This document shows, in pieces, positions 6,586 through 13,661 of a DNA stretch of 15,252 nt. The position numbers were made by a program, and so were the translations under genes. The first letter of the stretch is position 1; each line of letters opens with the position of its first letter. The notes under the pieces are model-generated. The model did no database searches and was not told the DNA's origin. It worked only from the letters and a program-made list of their open reading frames with translations. This DNA is from Gammaproteobacteria bacterium (GTDB lineage Bacteria > Pseudomonadota > Gammaproteobacteria > Burkholderiales > Burkholderiaceae_C): contig JASGCH010000011.1 in assembly GCA_030054245.1 (NCBI GenBank), positions 1-15,252 of the forward strand, in the 5' to 3' direction.

Positions 6586-8124
6586 ATGAATCGCAGACAA
6601 TTCCACCAACTCTTGCTGGCTGGTGTAGCTGTAGAGCTTCCATCACAACCCCAGTTTTCTGCCAGAATCACCGATTATCCTTTTCAGTTAGGAATAGCCA
6701 GTGGCAACCCTACCAGTAGTTCGGTGATTTTATGGACGCGGTTGATGACCGACACTAAAACCTTTAAACCACTGGAGCAACCTAATATAAAGGTTCATTG
6801 GGAAGTCTATGCTGATAGCCATTTGCAACAATTGGTTGCACAAGGCGATAGCGACGCCTTAGCCGATTACGCGCATAGTGTGAGAGTACGAGTCCATCAT
6901 TTACGAGCCAATACTTATTATTGGTATCGCTTCACTTGTGCAACTTTTCACAGTTCCCTAGGGCGCACCAAAACTCTGCCAGAAGCCAATAGCCAAGTCA
7001 GCTTACGCTTTGCCGTCGCCAATTGTCAAAACTTTCAGCATGGTTATTTTACCGCCTACCAGCAAATCGCCCTAGAAAATTTGGATTTTGTTTTGTTTCT
7101 TGGAGATTATATCTATGAATATGGACCGTCTAAGAGTAAGGGGATGCGTTACCATTTAGGTCCAGAAGCCAAGGATTTAGCTGGATATCGTCAACGCCAT
7201 GCCCAGTACAAAGCCGACAAGATGTTACAACAAGCGCACGCCCAACACCCTTGGTTTTTTATTTGGGATGATCACGAAGTTCAGAACGATTACACCCATG
7301 TCAAGAGTACCGTGGCAGAAGACCTTAGCATTGAATTTTATGCCCGCCGTAAATCTGCTTACCAAGCCTATTACGAACACCTACCGTTTTATTTTGACAA
7401 GCCGGATTTTGCCAACTTTCAGTTATTCCAAAATCTACTTTACGGACAATCGATGGAATTTTGGCTACTCGATACCAGACAATACAAAGATCCTTTTGCT
7501 TGTTACGAACTAGCCATGAAAAATTATCGTGTGCTAAGCGGTTGTGAGGAATTGCTGTGGCCCCGTTCTATGCTAGGTATTCAGCAAGAACAGTGGTTAG
7601 ATCAGAGCTTTACCAAAAGCACGCGACCTTGGAAATTTATTGCCCAAACCACCTTAGTACACCCGGGAAGTAATGATCCAACATTCCCACAAAAAAAATT
7701 TGTTGACGGCTGGAGCGGCTATCCGAAAGCTCGACAAAGACTCATAGATACCATCGCCAGAAATACATCCGGGCAGACCATTGTTTTAGGAGGAGATATT
7801 CACGCCAGTGCCATCACCCTGCTCAGAAAATCCTCAGCTCATATAGCAGATAAACCCATTGCTACCGAGGTGGTAACCACCTCTATTTCATCCAAAGGTT
7901 TGCATAAAAGAGAGGCAGAGTATTATCTTAAAAACCCTGACTTTGTTTACTTTAACTCTGAAGATAGAGGTTATTCGGTTTTTGAAGTGACTGAAGATAC
8001 ATTGGTCTTAAAATTTGTAACCACTCCTTCACCGGTAAACTTAGAGAGTAAGTTTTCAGTCAATGCATTATTTGAATTAAAAATCGGGGGAGATCGCCCC
8101 CATAAAATCCAAGTCCTAAACTAA
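6586..8124 (+). CDS. phoD: PhoD-family alkaline phosphatase/phosphodiesterase
   Basis: PhoD enzymes are Fe/Ca-dependent phosphodiesterases and phosphatases, normally exported by the Tat system to scavenge phosphate. From M6586 the product has 512 residues. The N-terminus MNRRQFHQLLLAGVAV looks like a Tat signal (twin arginine at 3-4), but the hydrophobic stretch is short and followed by a glutamate. PhoD motifs follow: FQLGIASGNPTSSSVILWTR (33-52), the metal ligands C147 (VANCQNFQHGYFTAY), D174 and Y177 (FLGDYIYEYG), N234 (WDDHEVQNDY), and D404 and H406 (GGDIHASAI). An upstream in-frame ATG at 6469 lies inside mnmA and is rejected. The gene starts 38 nt after mnmA and ends 1 nt before aroE, suggesting one operon. 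No Pho box was recognised. Confidence 0.92.
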   Translation: MNRRQFHQLLLAGVAVELPSQPQFSARITDYPFQLGIASGNPTSSSVILWTRLMTDTKTFKPLEQPNIKVHWEVYADSHLQQLVAQGDSDALADYAHSVRVRVHHLRANTYYWYRFTCATFHSSLGRTKTLPEANSQVSLRFAVANCQNFQHGYFTAYQQIALENLDFVLFLGDYIYEYGPSKSKGMRYHLGPEAKDLAGYRQRHAQYKADKMLQQAHAQHPWFFIWDDHEVQNDYTHVKSTVAEDLSIEFYARRKSAYQAYYEHLPFYFDKPDFANFQLFQNLLYGQSMEFWLLDTRQYKDPFACYELAMKNYRVLSGCEELLWPRSMLGIQQEQWLDQSFTKSTRPWKFIAQTTLVHPGSNDPTFPQKKFVDGWSGYPKARQRLIDTIARNTSGQTIVLGGDIHASAITLLRKSSAHIADKPIATEVVTTSISSKGLHKREAEYYLKNPDFVYFNSEDRGYSVFEVTEDTLVLKFVTTPSPVNLESKFSVNALFELKIGGDRPHKIQVLN

Positions 8125-8125
8125 T

Positions 8126-8983
8126 ATGTTACCGCTAGCAAAAGTACCCCTAACCGGTCTTCTAGGCGGGTCGGTTCAGCAATCTAAATCGCCCACCATC
8201 CATCATCATTGGTATGACCAACTGAATTTACCCGGGCACTACGCCTTGTTCCCAACACCCCCGCATAGGCTTGCGCATACGGTAGAAATTTTCAAACAGT
8301 TGCCGATGCTGGGTTTTAATGTAACCCTACCTTATAAAATCGACATCCTGCCTTTCTTAGATCACATTGACGAAGACGCCCAAATCATTGGCGCTGTAAA
8401 TACCGTGGTCAAAAAAAACCATCAGCTCATAGGCTACAACTTTGACGGCATAGCTTATGTGCAAAGTGTGGTGGCCTTATATCCGCTGGAGCATTTTATA
8501 GACGACACCATCGTGATACTGGGTTCAGGGGGAGCCACTCGCTCGATCTTGGCTCAATTGATCAAACAAGGTGCCCACCAAATAGTCATTGTGCATCGCA
8601 ACCTACTCAGTTTCCATGCCCTGCAAAACGCCTATCCACATATTCGTTTTCAATCGCTTAGGTGGCCAGACATCTACCAATGCCTACCCCAAGCTAAGCT
8701 TCTCATCAATACCACTTCCTTAGGTATGTTGGGGCAAAAGGAGCTAGACTTGGATGTCAGCTGGCTCCCTGACGACGCCATTGTATCGGATATTGTTTAT
8801 AATCCGTTGGAAACGACCTTGCTCAAAAAGGCCAAAGAACGGGGGCTAAAGTGCGTTGACGGGCTCGGTATGTTGCTGTACCAAGCCCAGTTTGCTTTTC
8901 AGCAATGGTTTGGTATCAAGCCACCAGTGGATGATGAAGTTCGCAGGTATGTGGTGCAATCTTTTCATCCACCCGCCCATTAA
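8126..8983 (+). CDS. aroE: Shikimate dehydrogenase (NADP+)
   Basis: AroE reduces 3-dehydroshikimate to shikimate in the aromatic amino acid pathway. The 285-residue product has the substrate-binding SKSP (20-23), the catalytic K71 in GFNVTLPYK, N92 in GAVNT, and D107 in YNFDG. It also has the nucleotide loop GSGGATRSI, NTTSLGM, DIVYNPLETTLLKKAKERG, and the C-terminal DGLGMLLYQAQFAFQQWFG. The usual NTDG motif reads NFDG here, with phenylalanine in place of threonine beside the catalytic aspartate. The N-terminal half (HHHWYDQLNLPGHYALFP) is unusual for a betaproteobacterium and recalls alphaproteobacterial enzymes. The ATG lies 1 nt after the phoD stop, so translation is probably coupled. Confidence 0.95.
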   Translation: MLPLAKVPLTGLLGGSVQQSKSPTIHHHWYDQLNLPGHYALFPTPPHRLAHTVEIFKQLPMLGFNVTLPYKIDILPFLDHIDEDAQIIGAVNTVVKKNHQLIGYNFDGIAYVQSVVALYPLEHFIDDTIVILGSGGATRSILAQLIKQGAHQIVIVHRNLLSFHALQNAYPHIRFQSLRWPDIYQCLPQAKLLINTTSLGMLGQKELDLDVSWLPDDAIVSDIVYNPLETTLLKKAKERGLKCVDGLGMLLYQAQFAFQQWFGIKPPVDDEVRRYVVQSFHPPAH

Positions 8984-8992
8984 AAAACCCGA

Positions 8993-9019
8993 AACTGTTG
9001 CCCTAGACTGTTGCGCAAC
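8993..9019. repeat. Two tandem arm fragments of the dispersed repeat (copy E)
   Basis: AACTGTTGCCC (8993-9003) is followed directly by AGACTGTTGCGCAAC (9005-9019). Both match the outer end of the repeat family's left arm. The second ends in the 10-bp palindrome GTTGCGCAAC (9010-9019). The fragment lies between aroE and tolQ, about 45 nt before the tolQ start. Confidence 0.5.
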
Positions 9020-9063
9020 TCCATTCAACTAACCTTAGTTATCCAACTCATTATGAACCTATC

Positions 9064-9735
9064 ATGAATACTGAATTAATCCATTTAATTGCTAGTTCCA
9101 CCTGGTTGGTACAGTTGGTGTTAATTTTATTGTTCCTTACTTCTATAGTAAGTTGGACCATTATCGTATCTAAGAGCCTCTACCTCAACCAACAACTCAA
9201 AGCTGATCATCAATTTTCTATAGATTTTCGGAATGCAGATGACCTCAATGCTTTCAATAAAACCAATCGGGAAAGCCTCGCTAAAAGCGGTCCCTTGCTA
9301 CGCATTTTTGTCGTTGGTATGAAAGAATTTAATAAACTATCTATGGCTTCATCACTGGATAAGTCGGTACAAAATGCCAGACGAGCCATGCGTTCAAAAA
9401 TGCAAAAAGAGTTAGACGCTCTAGAACATTTATTGGCTTGGTTAGCTTCCATAGGATCAGTTTCGCCGTACATAGGTTTATTAGGAACCACTTGGGGCAT
9501 TATGCACGCCTTTTTAGGTTTTGCTGATTTACAACAAGTTACTTTAGCCAAAGTAGCTCCCGGTATCGCCGAAGCCCTGATTGCCACTGCGGTAGGTCTC
9601 TTCGTGGCTATTCCAGCCGTATTAGCGTATAACCACCTAAGCTCAAAAATTGACCATATTGCCAATAATTTAGAAACCTTTATTGAGGACATGACCAACC
9701 TTTTACAATCTCCCTCTCTTTCTATGCGCAGTTAG
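9064..9735 (+). CDS. tolQ: Tol-Pal system inner-membrane protein TolQ
   Basis: TolQ forms, with TolR, the proton-driven motor that energises TolA to hold the outer membrane in during division. The 223-residue product has three membrane helices at about residues 14-37, 131-152 and 168-190. Its signatures are the TolQ form of the MotA/ExbB domain: SVSPYIGLLGTTWGIMHAF (132-150), then QQVTLAKVAPGIAEALIATA (157-176). The threonines in GTTWG and ALIATAVG match those lining the ion path in the family. The WGIMHAF and AEALIATA wording favours TolQ over ExbB, and tolR and tolA downstream agree. Unusually, tolR does not follow directly: about 3.9 kb of repeats, a DUF2130 gene and an RTX gene intervene. 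No Shine-Dalgarno is seen. Confidence 0.93.
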   Translation: MNTELIHLIASSTWLVQLVLILLFLTSIVSWTIIVSKSLYLNQQLKADHQFSIDFRNADDLNAFNKTNRESLAKSGPLLRIFVVGMKEFNKLSMASSLDKSVQNARRAMRSKMQKELDALEHLLAWLASIGSVSPYIGLLGTTWGIMHAFLGFADLQQVTLAKVAPGIAEALIATAVGLFVAIPAVLAYNHLSSKIDHIANNLETFIEDMTNLLQSPSLSMRS

Positions 9736-9776
9736 TTTGTCTAAAAAGCCTGGTGGCATCGCGAGTTACCATGCTC

Positions 9777-9883
9777 AAGACTGTTGCACCATCGGCTGGC
9801 GCCGCTCGGTGCCACAGTCTTATATTGAGTATATGCGCGACTAGGAGCGACAGCGCGGCACCAGCTGATGGTGCCATAGTCTT
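9777..9883. repeat. Dispersed palindromic repeat with full-length arms (copy F)
   Basis: This 107-bp element follows tolQ. Its outer arms are near-perfect inverted repeats of 29 bp: the left starts AAGACTGTTGCACCATCGG (9777-9805), the right ends CTGATGGTGCCATAGTCTT (9855-9883). The left arm can instead pair with a nearer partner, GGTGCCACAGTCTT (9808-9821; 13 of 14 positions), making a mini-hairpin. Between them lies TATTGAGTATATGCG (about 9823-9837), shared with the copy at 14099-14336. The right arm runs into TCTTTT, compatible with transcription termination after tolQ. No clear target-site duplication flanks it. Confidence 0.85.
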
Positions 9884-9915
9884 TTCAATCCATTTGACAT
9901 ATCCATCCATAAGTT

Positions 9916-11187
9916 ATGAACGAAATAATTTGCCCACATTGTAAGAAAGCCTTTAAAGTTGATGAATCGGGGTTTGCCGACATTCTAAAACAAGTTCGTG
10001 ACCACCAATTTGATGAAGAAATTCAGAACAGACTGGCACTTGCAGAAAAAGACAAAGAAAGTGCAATAAAATTGGCTGAAGCAAATATAAAAAATGTTTT
10101 TGAAAAACAACTGGCTAAAAAAGACCAAGAACTATCTAACCTGAAAATAAAAAAAGAAGCCGAGCTATCACAAAAAATATCTCAAAAGGATAATGAGCTA
10201 CTTCAACTCAAAGGCAAAATTGACCATGCAGAAATAGATAAAAAATTAGCCATTAACGAAGCAACCAAAAAAATAGAAAAAGAACGAGATGAGTTGGTTA
10301 ATGCTATTAAAATTCAGGAGACCGAAAAAGAACTACTTAAAAAGTCATTGACCGAAAGGTATTTGATTGAATTAAAAGAGAAAGATGCCATTATCAAACA
10401 TAAGGACGAAGAAATTGCACTAAGAAAGGATATGAAGTTAAAACTATCCACCAAAATGATAGGAGAAACTCTTGAGCAACATTGTGAGACAGAATTTAAC
10501 AAACTTCGTGCAACTGCTTTCCAAAAAGCCTATTTCGAGAAAGACAACGATTCAAAATTAGGAAGCAAAGGGGATTTTATTTATAGAGAGAATGATCATG
10601 CAGGCAATGAAATCATTTCCATAATGTTTGAAATGAAAAACGAAGGCGATGAAACTGCAACTAAAAAACGCAATGAAGACTTTTTAAAGGAACTTGACAA
10701 AGATAGAGTAGAGAAAAATTGCGAATATGCTGTTCTTGTCTCTCTTTTAGAAGCCGATAGCGACTATTATAATTCTGGAATTGTGGACATGTCACATAAA
10801 TATTCCAAGATGTATGTCGTTCGCCCGCAATTTTTTATTCCTATTATTACCCTATTGCGAAATGCGGCAATGAACTCGATCCAATACAAAGCCGAATTAG
10901 CATTGGTAAGAAACCAAAATATTGACATTACTCATTTTGAAGAGAAGGTAAATAAATTTAAGGAAGGTTTTGCAAGAAACTATGATTTGGCCAGTCGCAA
11001 ATTTAAAGAGGCAATTGACGGAATTGACAAAACGATTAAAGAATTGGAAAAAACCAAAGTGGCTTTATTGTCATCTGAAAACAATCTTCGACTAGCCCAT
11101 GAAAAAACCGAAGACTTGACCATTAAAAAATTGACTCACGGTAACCCCACCATGAAAGCTAAATTTGACGAGCTGAATAAACCTTAG
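9916..11187 (+). CDS. DUF2130 protein, coiled coil with PD-(D/E)XK nuclease-like core
   Basis: The 423-residue protein belongs to the DUF2130 family, whose biochemical role is not established; the fold is predicted to be restriction-endonuclease-like. It starts MNEIICPHCKKAF with a single CPHC pair, half of a zinc ribbon. A long charged coiled coil covers about residues 35-175. The conserved core follows: GETLEQHCETEFN (184-196), AYFEKDND, GSKGDF (217-222), then IMFEMKNEGD (237-246) and KCEYAVLVSLLE-type sequence. D221 with E240-x-K242 fits a D-(X)n-E-x-K site. PQFFIPIITLLRNAA (305-319) is also typical. The gene is visibly more AT-rich than its neighbours and sits inside the tol operon, suggesting transfer. 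Upstream, TTGACA (9894-9899) has no matching -10 before the ATG. Confidence 0.9.
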   Translation: MNEIICPHCKKAFKVDESGFADILKQVRDHQFDEEIQNRLALAEKDKESAIKLAEANIKNVFEKQLAKKDQELSNLKIKKEAELSQKISQKDNELLQLKGKIDHAEIDKKLAINEATKKIEKERDELVNAIKIQETEKELLKKSLTERYLIELKEKDAIIKHKDEEIALRKDMKLKLSTKMIGETLEQHCETEFNKLRATAFQKAYFEKDNDSKLGSKGDFIYRENDHAGNEIISIMFEMKNEGDETATKKRNEDFLKELDKDRVEKNCEYAVLVSLLEADSDYYNSGIVDMSHKYSKMYVVRPQFFIPIITLLRNAAMNSIQYKAELALVRNQNIDITHFEEKVNKFKEGFARNYDLASRKFKEAIDGIDKTIKELEKTKVALLSSENNLRLAHEKTEDLTIKKLTHGNPTMKAKFDELNKP

Positions 11188-11533
11188 TCAGATATCATTT
11201 CATCAACCACCCATGTTGAATACACTGAGGATATTATAAAAAAACCATTCTTGGAAAGTTAGAACAAATGAATGGGGAAAATAGATTTGTCATGGATAGG
11301 GAACGATTAGAAGCGCTCAGTTGGGATGAATGTTTTAACACCCCATTCAAAAGACTGTTGCACCAGCGGCTGAGGCAACAGTCTTAGCGCGGGTCATTTG
11401 ACAGTATAATGAGTGGTGCAACAGCCTAAACGCAGTCATTTGGTAGTCCAGTCGGCGACAAACCCGAGGGAGCAACGGTCTTTAAAGGAGCGTATCGAAG
11501 AAAATCAAGCGGATCTCTTAAAAAGGAACCACC
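11188..11533. other. Gene-free stretch with a coding-like relic and a repeat
   Basis: There is no intact gene in these 346 nt. The first part (11188-11345) reads like decayed coding DNA. One frame after the DUF2130 stop gives SDIISSTTHVEYTEDIIKK before a stop at about 11262. The frame one base over, entered through a run of seven A at about 11240, continues as ILGKLEQMNGENRFVMDRE and runs into the repeat at 11351. I recognise no family. The rest is the dispersed repeat (11351-11482) and the leader of the next ORF. Confidence 0.4.
11351..11482. repeat. Dispersed palindromic repeat (copy G)
   Basis: The left arm AAGACTGTTGC (11351-11361) forms a perfect 11-bp hairpin with GCAACAGTCTT (11375-11385). 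It can also pair with the distal end AGCAACGGTCTT (11471-11482), and GGTGCAACAGCC near 11415 is a third arm-like segment. The block AACGCAGTCATTTGGTAGT (from about 11430) matches AACGCAGTCATTGGATAGT in the copy at 2976-3133. A consensus-like TATAAT at 11405-11410 lies inside, but no good -35 is placed for it. Confidence 0.75.
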
Positions 11534-11653
11534 ATGATAGATTCATGGAGCATGAATGCTGGGTTCACGAATTTAAGCGATAGCACAAGTTTTTCATTTT
11601 CATCCTTACAAAGAAACCTATATGACCGTAAATTTAGTAAAAACATTGGGTAA
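11534..11653 (+). CDS. 39-codon leader ORF overlapping the RTX gene start
   Basis: An ATG at 11534, preceded by AAGGA at a normal distance (11523-11527), opens a 39-codon frame: MIDSWSMNAGFTNLSDSTSF and so on to a TAA at 11651-11653. It overlaps the first 32 nt of the RTX frame, which starts at 11622 in another register. It has the only convincing Shine-Dalgarno sequence in the window. It could be a leader peptide coupling translation into the RTX gene, or the original N-terminus of that protein separated by a frameshift. Composition is rich in Ser and Asn; no family is recognised. Confidence 0.4.
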   Translation: MIDSWSMNAGFTNLSDSTSFSFSSLQRNLYDRKFSKNIG

Positions 11654-13457
11654 TGGCCGGACCGTGGTAAATTTTGCGTTTCCAGACGCCACTCGAGAAC
11701 AGGTGCGTCATATTGCGATGAACGCTTGGGATACCTTTGACCGATATATAGATTTTGGTACGACTACATACCAAGTGAATATCTCGTCTCTGGGGGGCGA
11801 TGTTCCTATCGTTGGTAGTCCTACTGCTTCCACTGCCAGTGGTGCAATAGGCCCGAATGATAATTTTGGTTCTACTGCAAATCCATATCGCTTAAACTTA
11901 GGTTTATACAATAACTACAGGATTGGTGAGGAAACGAGATTCCGTGAAATTGTGTATGGTTCGGCTGTGGCAGTTGCTATAGCGGCGTTTTGGTGGGCGC
12001 CATGGGTAATACCAGGGGCTATAGCAGTCGCAGTGGGTGTGGGAGAGGCCACCATTTCTAACTACTTTTACACAGAGCCAGGATTGTCGAGACTCATGAC
12101 GCAACAGCTGGGTAAAATGTTAGGCGTTGGACATGTCCGATCCGATATCACCGTGAATGGCTATGCGGCGTACACTACTTTGTCCAAGTTAGGCTTCGAT
12201 CAGTACGATGCGTCTGGGAACTTAACTGGGTCTAATATTTTCACCTCCACGGTCCCACCGCGCGCTGCATATACTGGAGGGAGTTTAACCTTGGCTGAGC
12301 AAGGAATTCTCTGGTCTTTGGGATATACCATGAAAGGAGGATCATCGTCTGGTTCTTTTGGTACCGATACTATCGTTGGGAGTGACAGTCATGACGCCAT
12401 CAAAACTTATGCAGGGGCAGATACAGTGGATGCTAGGGGTGGGGATGATTTCGTCGATTCCGGTGTGGGTGAAGGCAAAACTGTAAGATTGGGAACTGGT
12501 AACGATATATTTGATGGAGTGGAAGAATTATCTGGCAACGATATTGTCTATGGGGATGCTGGTAACGACAATATATGGGGAGGTTGGGGCTTAGATACCC
12601 TTTATGGTGGAGACGGTTATGATAATATTTCAGGGGAGAATGACGCAGACACTATTTATGGCGATGCGGGTGATGATTATCTGTATGGTCAAAATGGTAA
12701 CGATATTCTGTATGGCGGTACTGGTAACGATAATGTGTATGGCCAAGCAGGGAATGATTATTTAGAGGGCGGACTGGGTAATGATGGTTTATATGGTTGG
12801 GACGGGGATGATACTATTTTAGGGGGGGATGACGCAGACACCATTTATGGTGATACGGGTGATGATCGTCTGTATGGCGGTACTGGTAACGATAATGTGT
12901 ATGGCCAAGCGGGGAATGATTATTTAGAGGGTGGAATGGGTAATGATAGTTTATATGGTGGGGACGGGAATGATGTGATCGACGAAGATGGTCCTGGTGT
13001 AATGCTACTGGGACTAGGTTATGGTAATGATACGATTGATGCCGGTGCTGGTGACGATACGGTATGGGCTGGTGATGGCAACGATGTGGTCATCGGAGGC
13101 ACCGGCAACGACACATTAAACGGAGAGTTCGGGGACGATGTGATTTCTGGGGGATTAGGGAATGACCGTTTGTATGGTGGTGGTGGAAATGATCAATTTG
13201 TCTTCGCTACTACTTTACGGTCTGCCGTAGGACCATTTTATACGCGTTTTGGGGAATCAGACATTATCTATGACTTTTATAGATTTTTTAAAGCTCCTCC
13301 TTTAATGGGTGATACTATTGTTCTGGATCGAGGAGATACCTATGAATTGATGCAGAGCGGAAACAACACCATGATTGCAACCAGTTCTGGTCTGACGATT
13401 ACCCTCATGGATTTCAATGTAGACCAGTGGTCTAGTAGTGCTGTTCTGTACGCGTGA
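11622..13457 (+). CDS. RTX repeat protein with degenerate metzincin-like N-terminal domain
   Basis: The 611-residue protein has two parts. Residues ~1-236 resemble the catalytic region of secreted matrixin/serralysin-type metalloproteases, ending with the typical LTLAEQGILWSLGYTM. At the place of the zinc site HExxHxxGxxH it reads QQLGKMLGVGH (161-171), so two of three zinc histidines and the catalytic glutamate are replaced; loss of protease activity is inferred. A hydrophobic stretch (112-140) interrupts this region. Residues ~248-525 are Ca2+-binding RTX nonapeptides (GGxGNDxxY), including a recent internal duplication. The C-terminal ~85 residues should carry the type I secretion signal. 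No secretion genes are nearby. No Shine-Dalgarno precedes M11622, and an in-frame stop lies at 11574. It may be a surface or secreted adhesin-like protein. Confidence 0.88.
   Translation: MTVNLVKTLGNGRTVVNFAFPDATREQVRHIAMNAWDTFDRYIDFGTTTYQVNISSLGGDVPIVGSPTASTASGAIGPNDNFGSTANPYRLNLGLYNNYRIGEETRFREIVYGSAVAVAIAAFWWAPWVIPGAIAVAVGVGEATISNYFYTEPGLSRLMTQQLGKMLGVGHVRSDITVNGYAAYTTLSKLGFDQYDASGNLTGSNIFTSTVPPRAAYTGGSLTLAEQGILWSLGYTMKGGSSSGSFGTDTIVGSDSHDAIKTYAGADTVDARGGDDFVDSGVGEGKTVRLGTGNDIFDGVEELSGNDIVYGDAGNDNIWGGWGLDTLYGGDGYDNISGENDADTIYGDAGDDYLYGQNGNDILYGGTGNDNVYGQAGNDYLEGGLGNDGLYGWDGDDTILGGDDADTIYGDTGDDRLYGGTGNDNVYGQAGNDYLEGGMGNDSLYGGDGNDVIDEDGPGVMLLGLGYGNDTIDAGAGDDTVWAGDGNDVVIGGTGNDTLNGEFGDDVISGGLGNDRLYGGGGNDQFVFATTLRSAVGPFYTRFGESDIIYDFYRFFKAPPLMGDTIVLDRGDTYELMQSGNNTMIATSSGLTITLMDFNVDQWSSSAVLYA
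12711..12948 (+). repeat. DNA-level internal duplication in the RTX domain
   Basis: The segment ACTGGTAACGATAATGTGTA and the following ~55 nt at 12720 recur almost unchanged at 12882, an offset of 162 nt, or six 9-residue RTX units (54 aa). Upstream, GACGCAGACAC blocks at 12642 and 12831 also match, with the first copy carrying one extra 27-nt unit. Near-identity at synonymous sites points to a recent duplication or conversion. Confidence 0.7.
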
Positions 13458-13482
13458 GCCTTGTGTCACTCAAACTCCGCAT

Positions 13483-13526
13483 AAGACTGTGGCAACCGCG
13501 GCACCAGCCGATGGTGCAACGATCTT
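13483..13526. repeat. Internally deleted dispersed repeat (copy H)
   Basis: The first 8 nt of the left arm (AAGACTGT) are joined directly to GGCAACCGC and the full right arm, which ends GATGGTGCAACGATCTT. The right part matches the copy ending at 14336 almost base for base from GGCAACCGCGGCACCAGCCG. It therefore looks like a deletion derivative of a long copy. It lies 26 nt after the RTX stop; a TTTA follows. From 13527 to the tolR start nothing else is recognised. Confidence 0.75.
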
Positions 13527-13661
13527 TAGTCATTCTGTAAGAACTCCATGGCTCTAGCTGGTCTTTTGGGTCTTGGTCCCTCAGTTTTTTAAGACCTTTT
13601 GGGAGTGGCTGGGGTGTAAGCGTCTTTTTATAGGCTTGTAAGTTGATCGTCTATTATCACT

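Noticed and set aside
9210..9698. 162-codon minus-strand frame within tolQ
   Set aside because: The plus frame is an unmistakable TolQ; the antisense frame shows no motif.
9777..9883. Target-site duplication flanking the repeat copies
   Set aside because: I compared the flanks of the copies at 2976, 9777, 13483 and 14099 and found no consistent direct duplication, so transposition is not demonstrated.
9894..9922. Perfect TTGACA -35 box before the DUF2130 gene
   Set aside because: At 16-18 nt spacing the -10 would be TGAACG or similar, inside the coding start, so no promoter is supported.
9753..9944. Paired open frames on both strands of 9722-9944 with similar Ala-rich peptides
   Set aside because: They mirror each other because they cross the palindromic repeat at 9777-9883. 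No independent coding signal remains.
11399..11410. TTGACA followed by TATAAT
   Set aside because: The two boxes are almost touching instead of ~17 nt apart, and no good -35 exists at proper spacing for the TATAAT.
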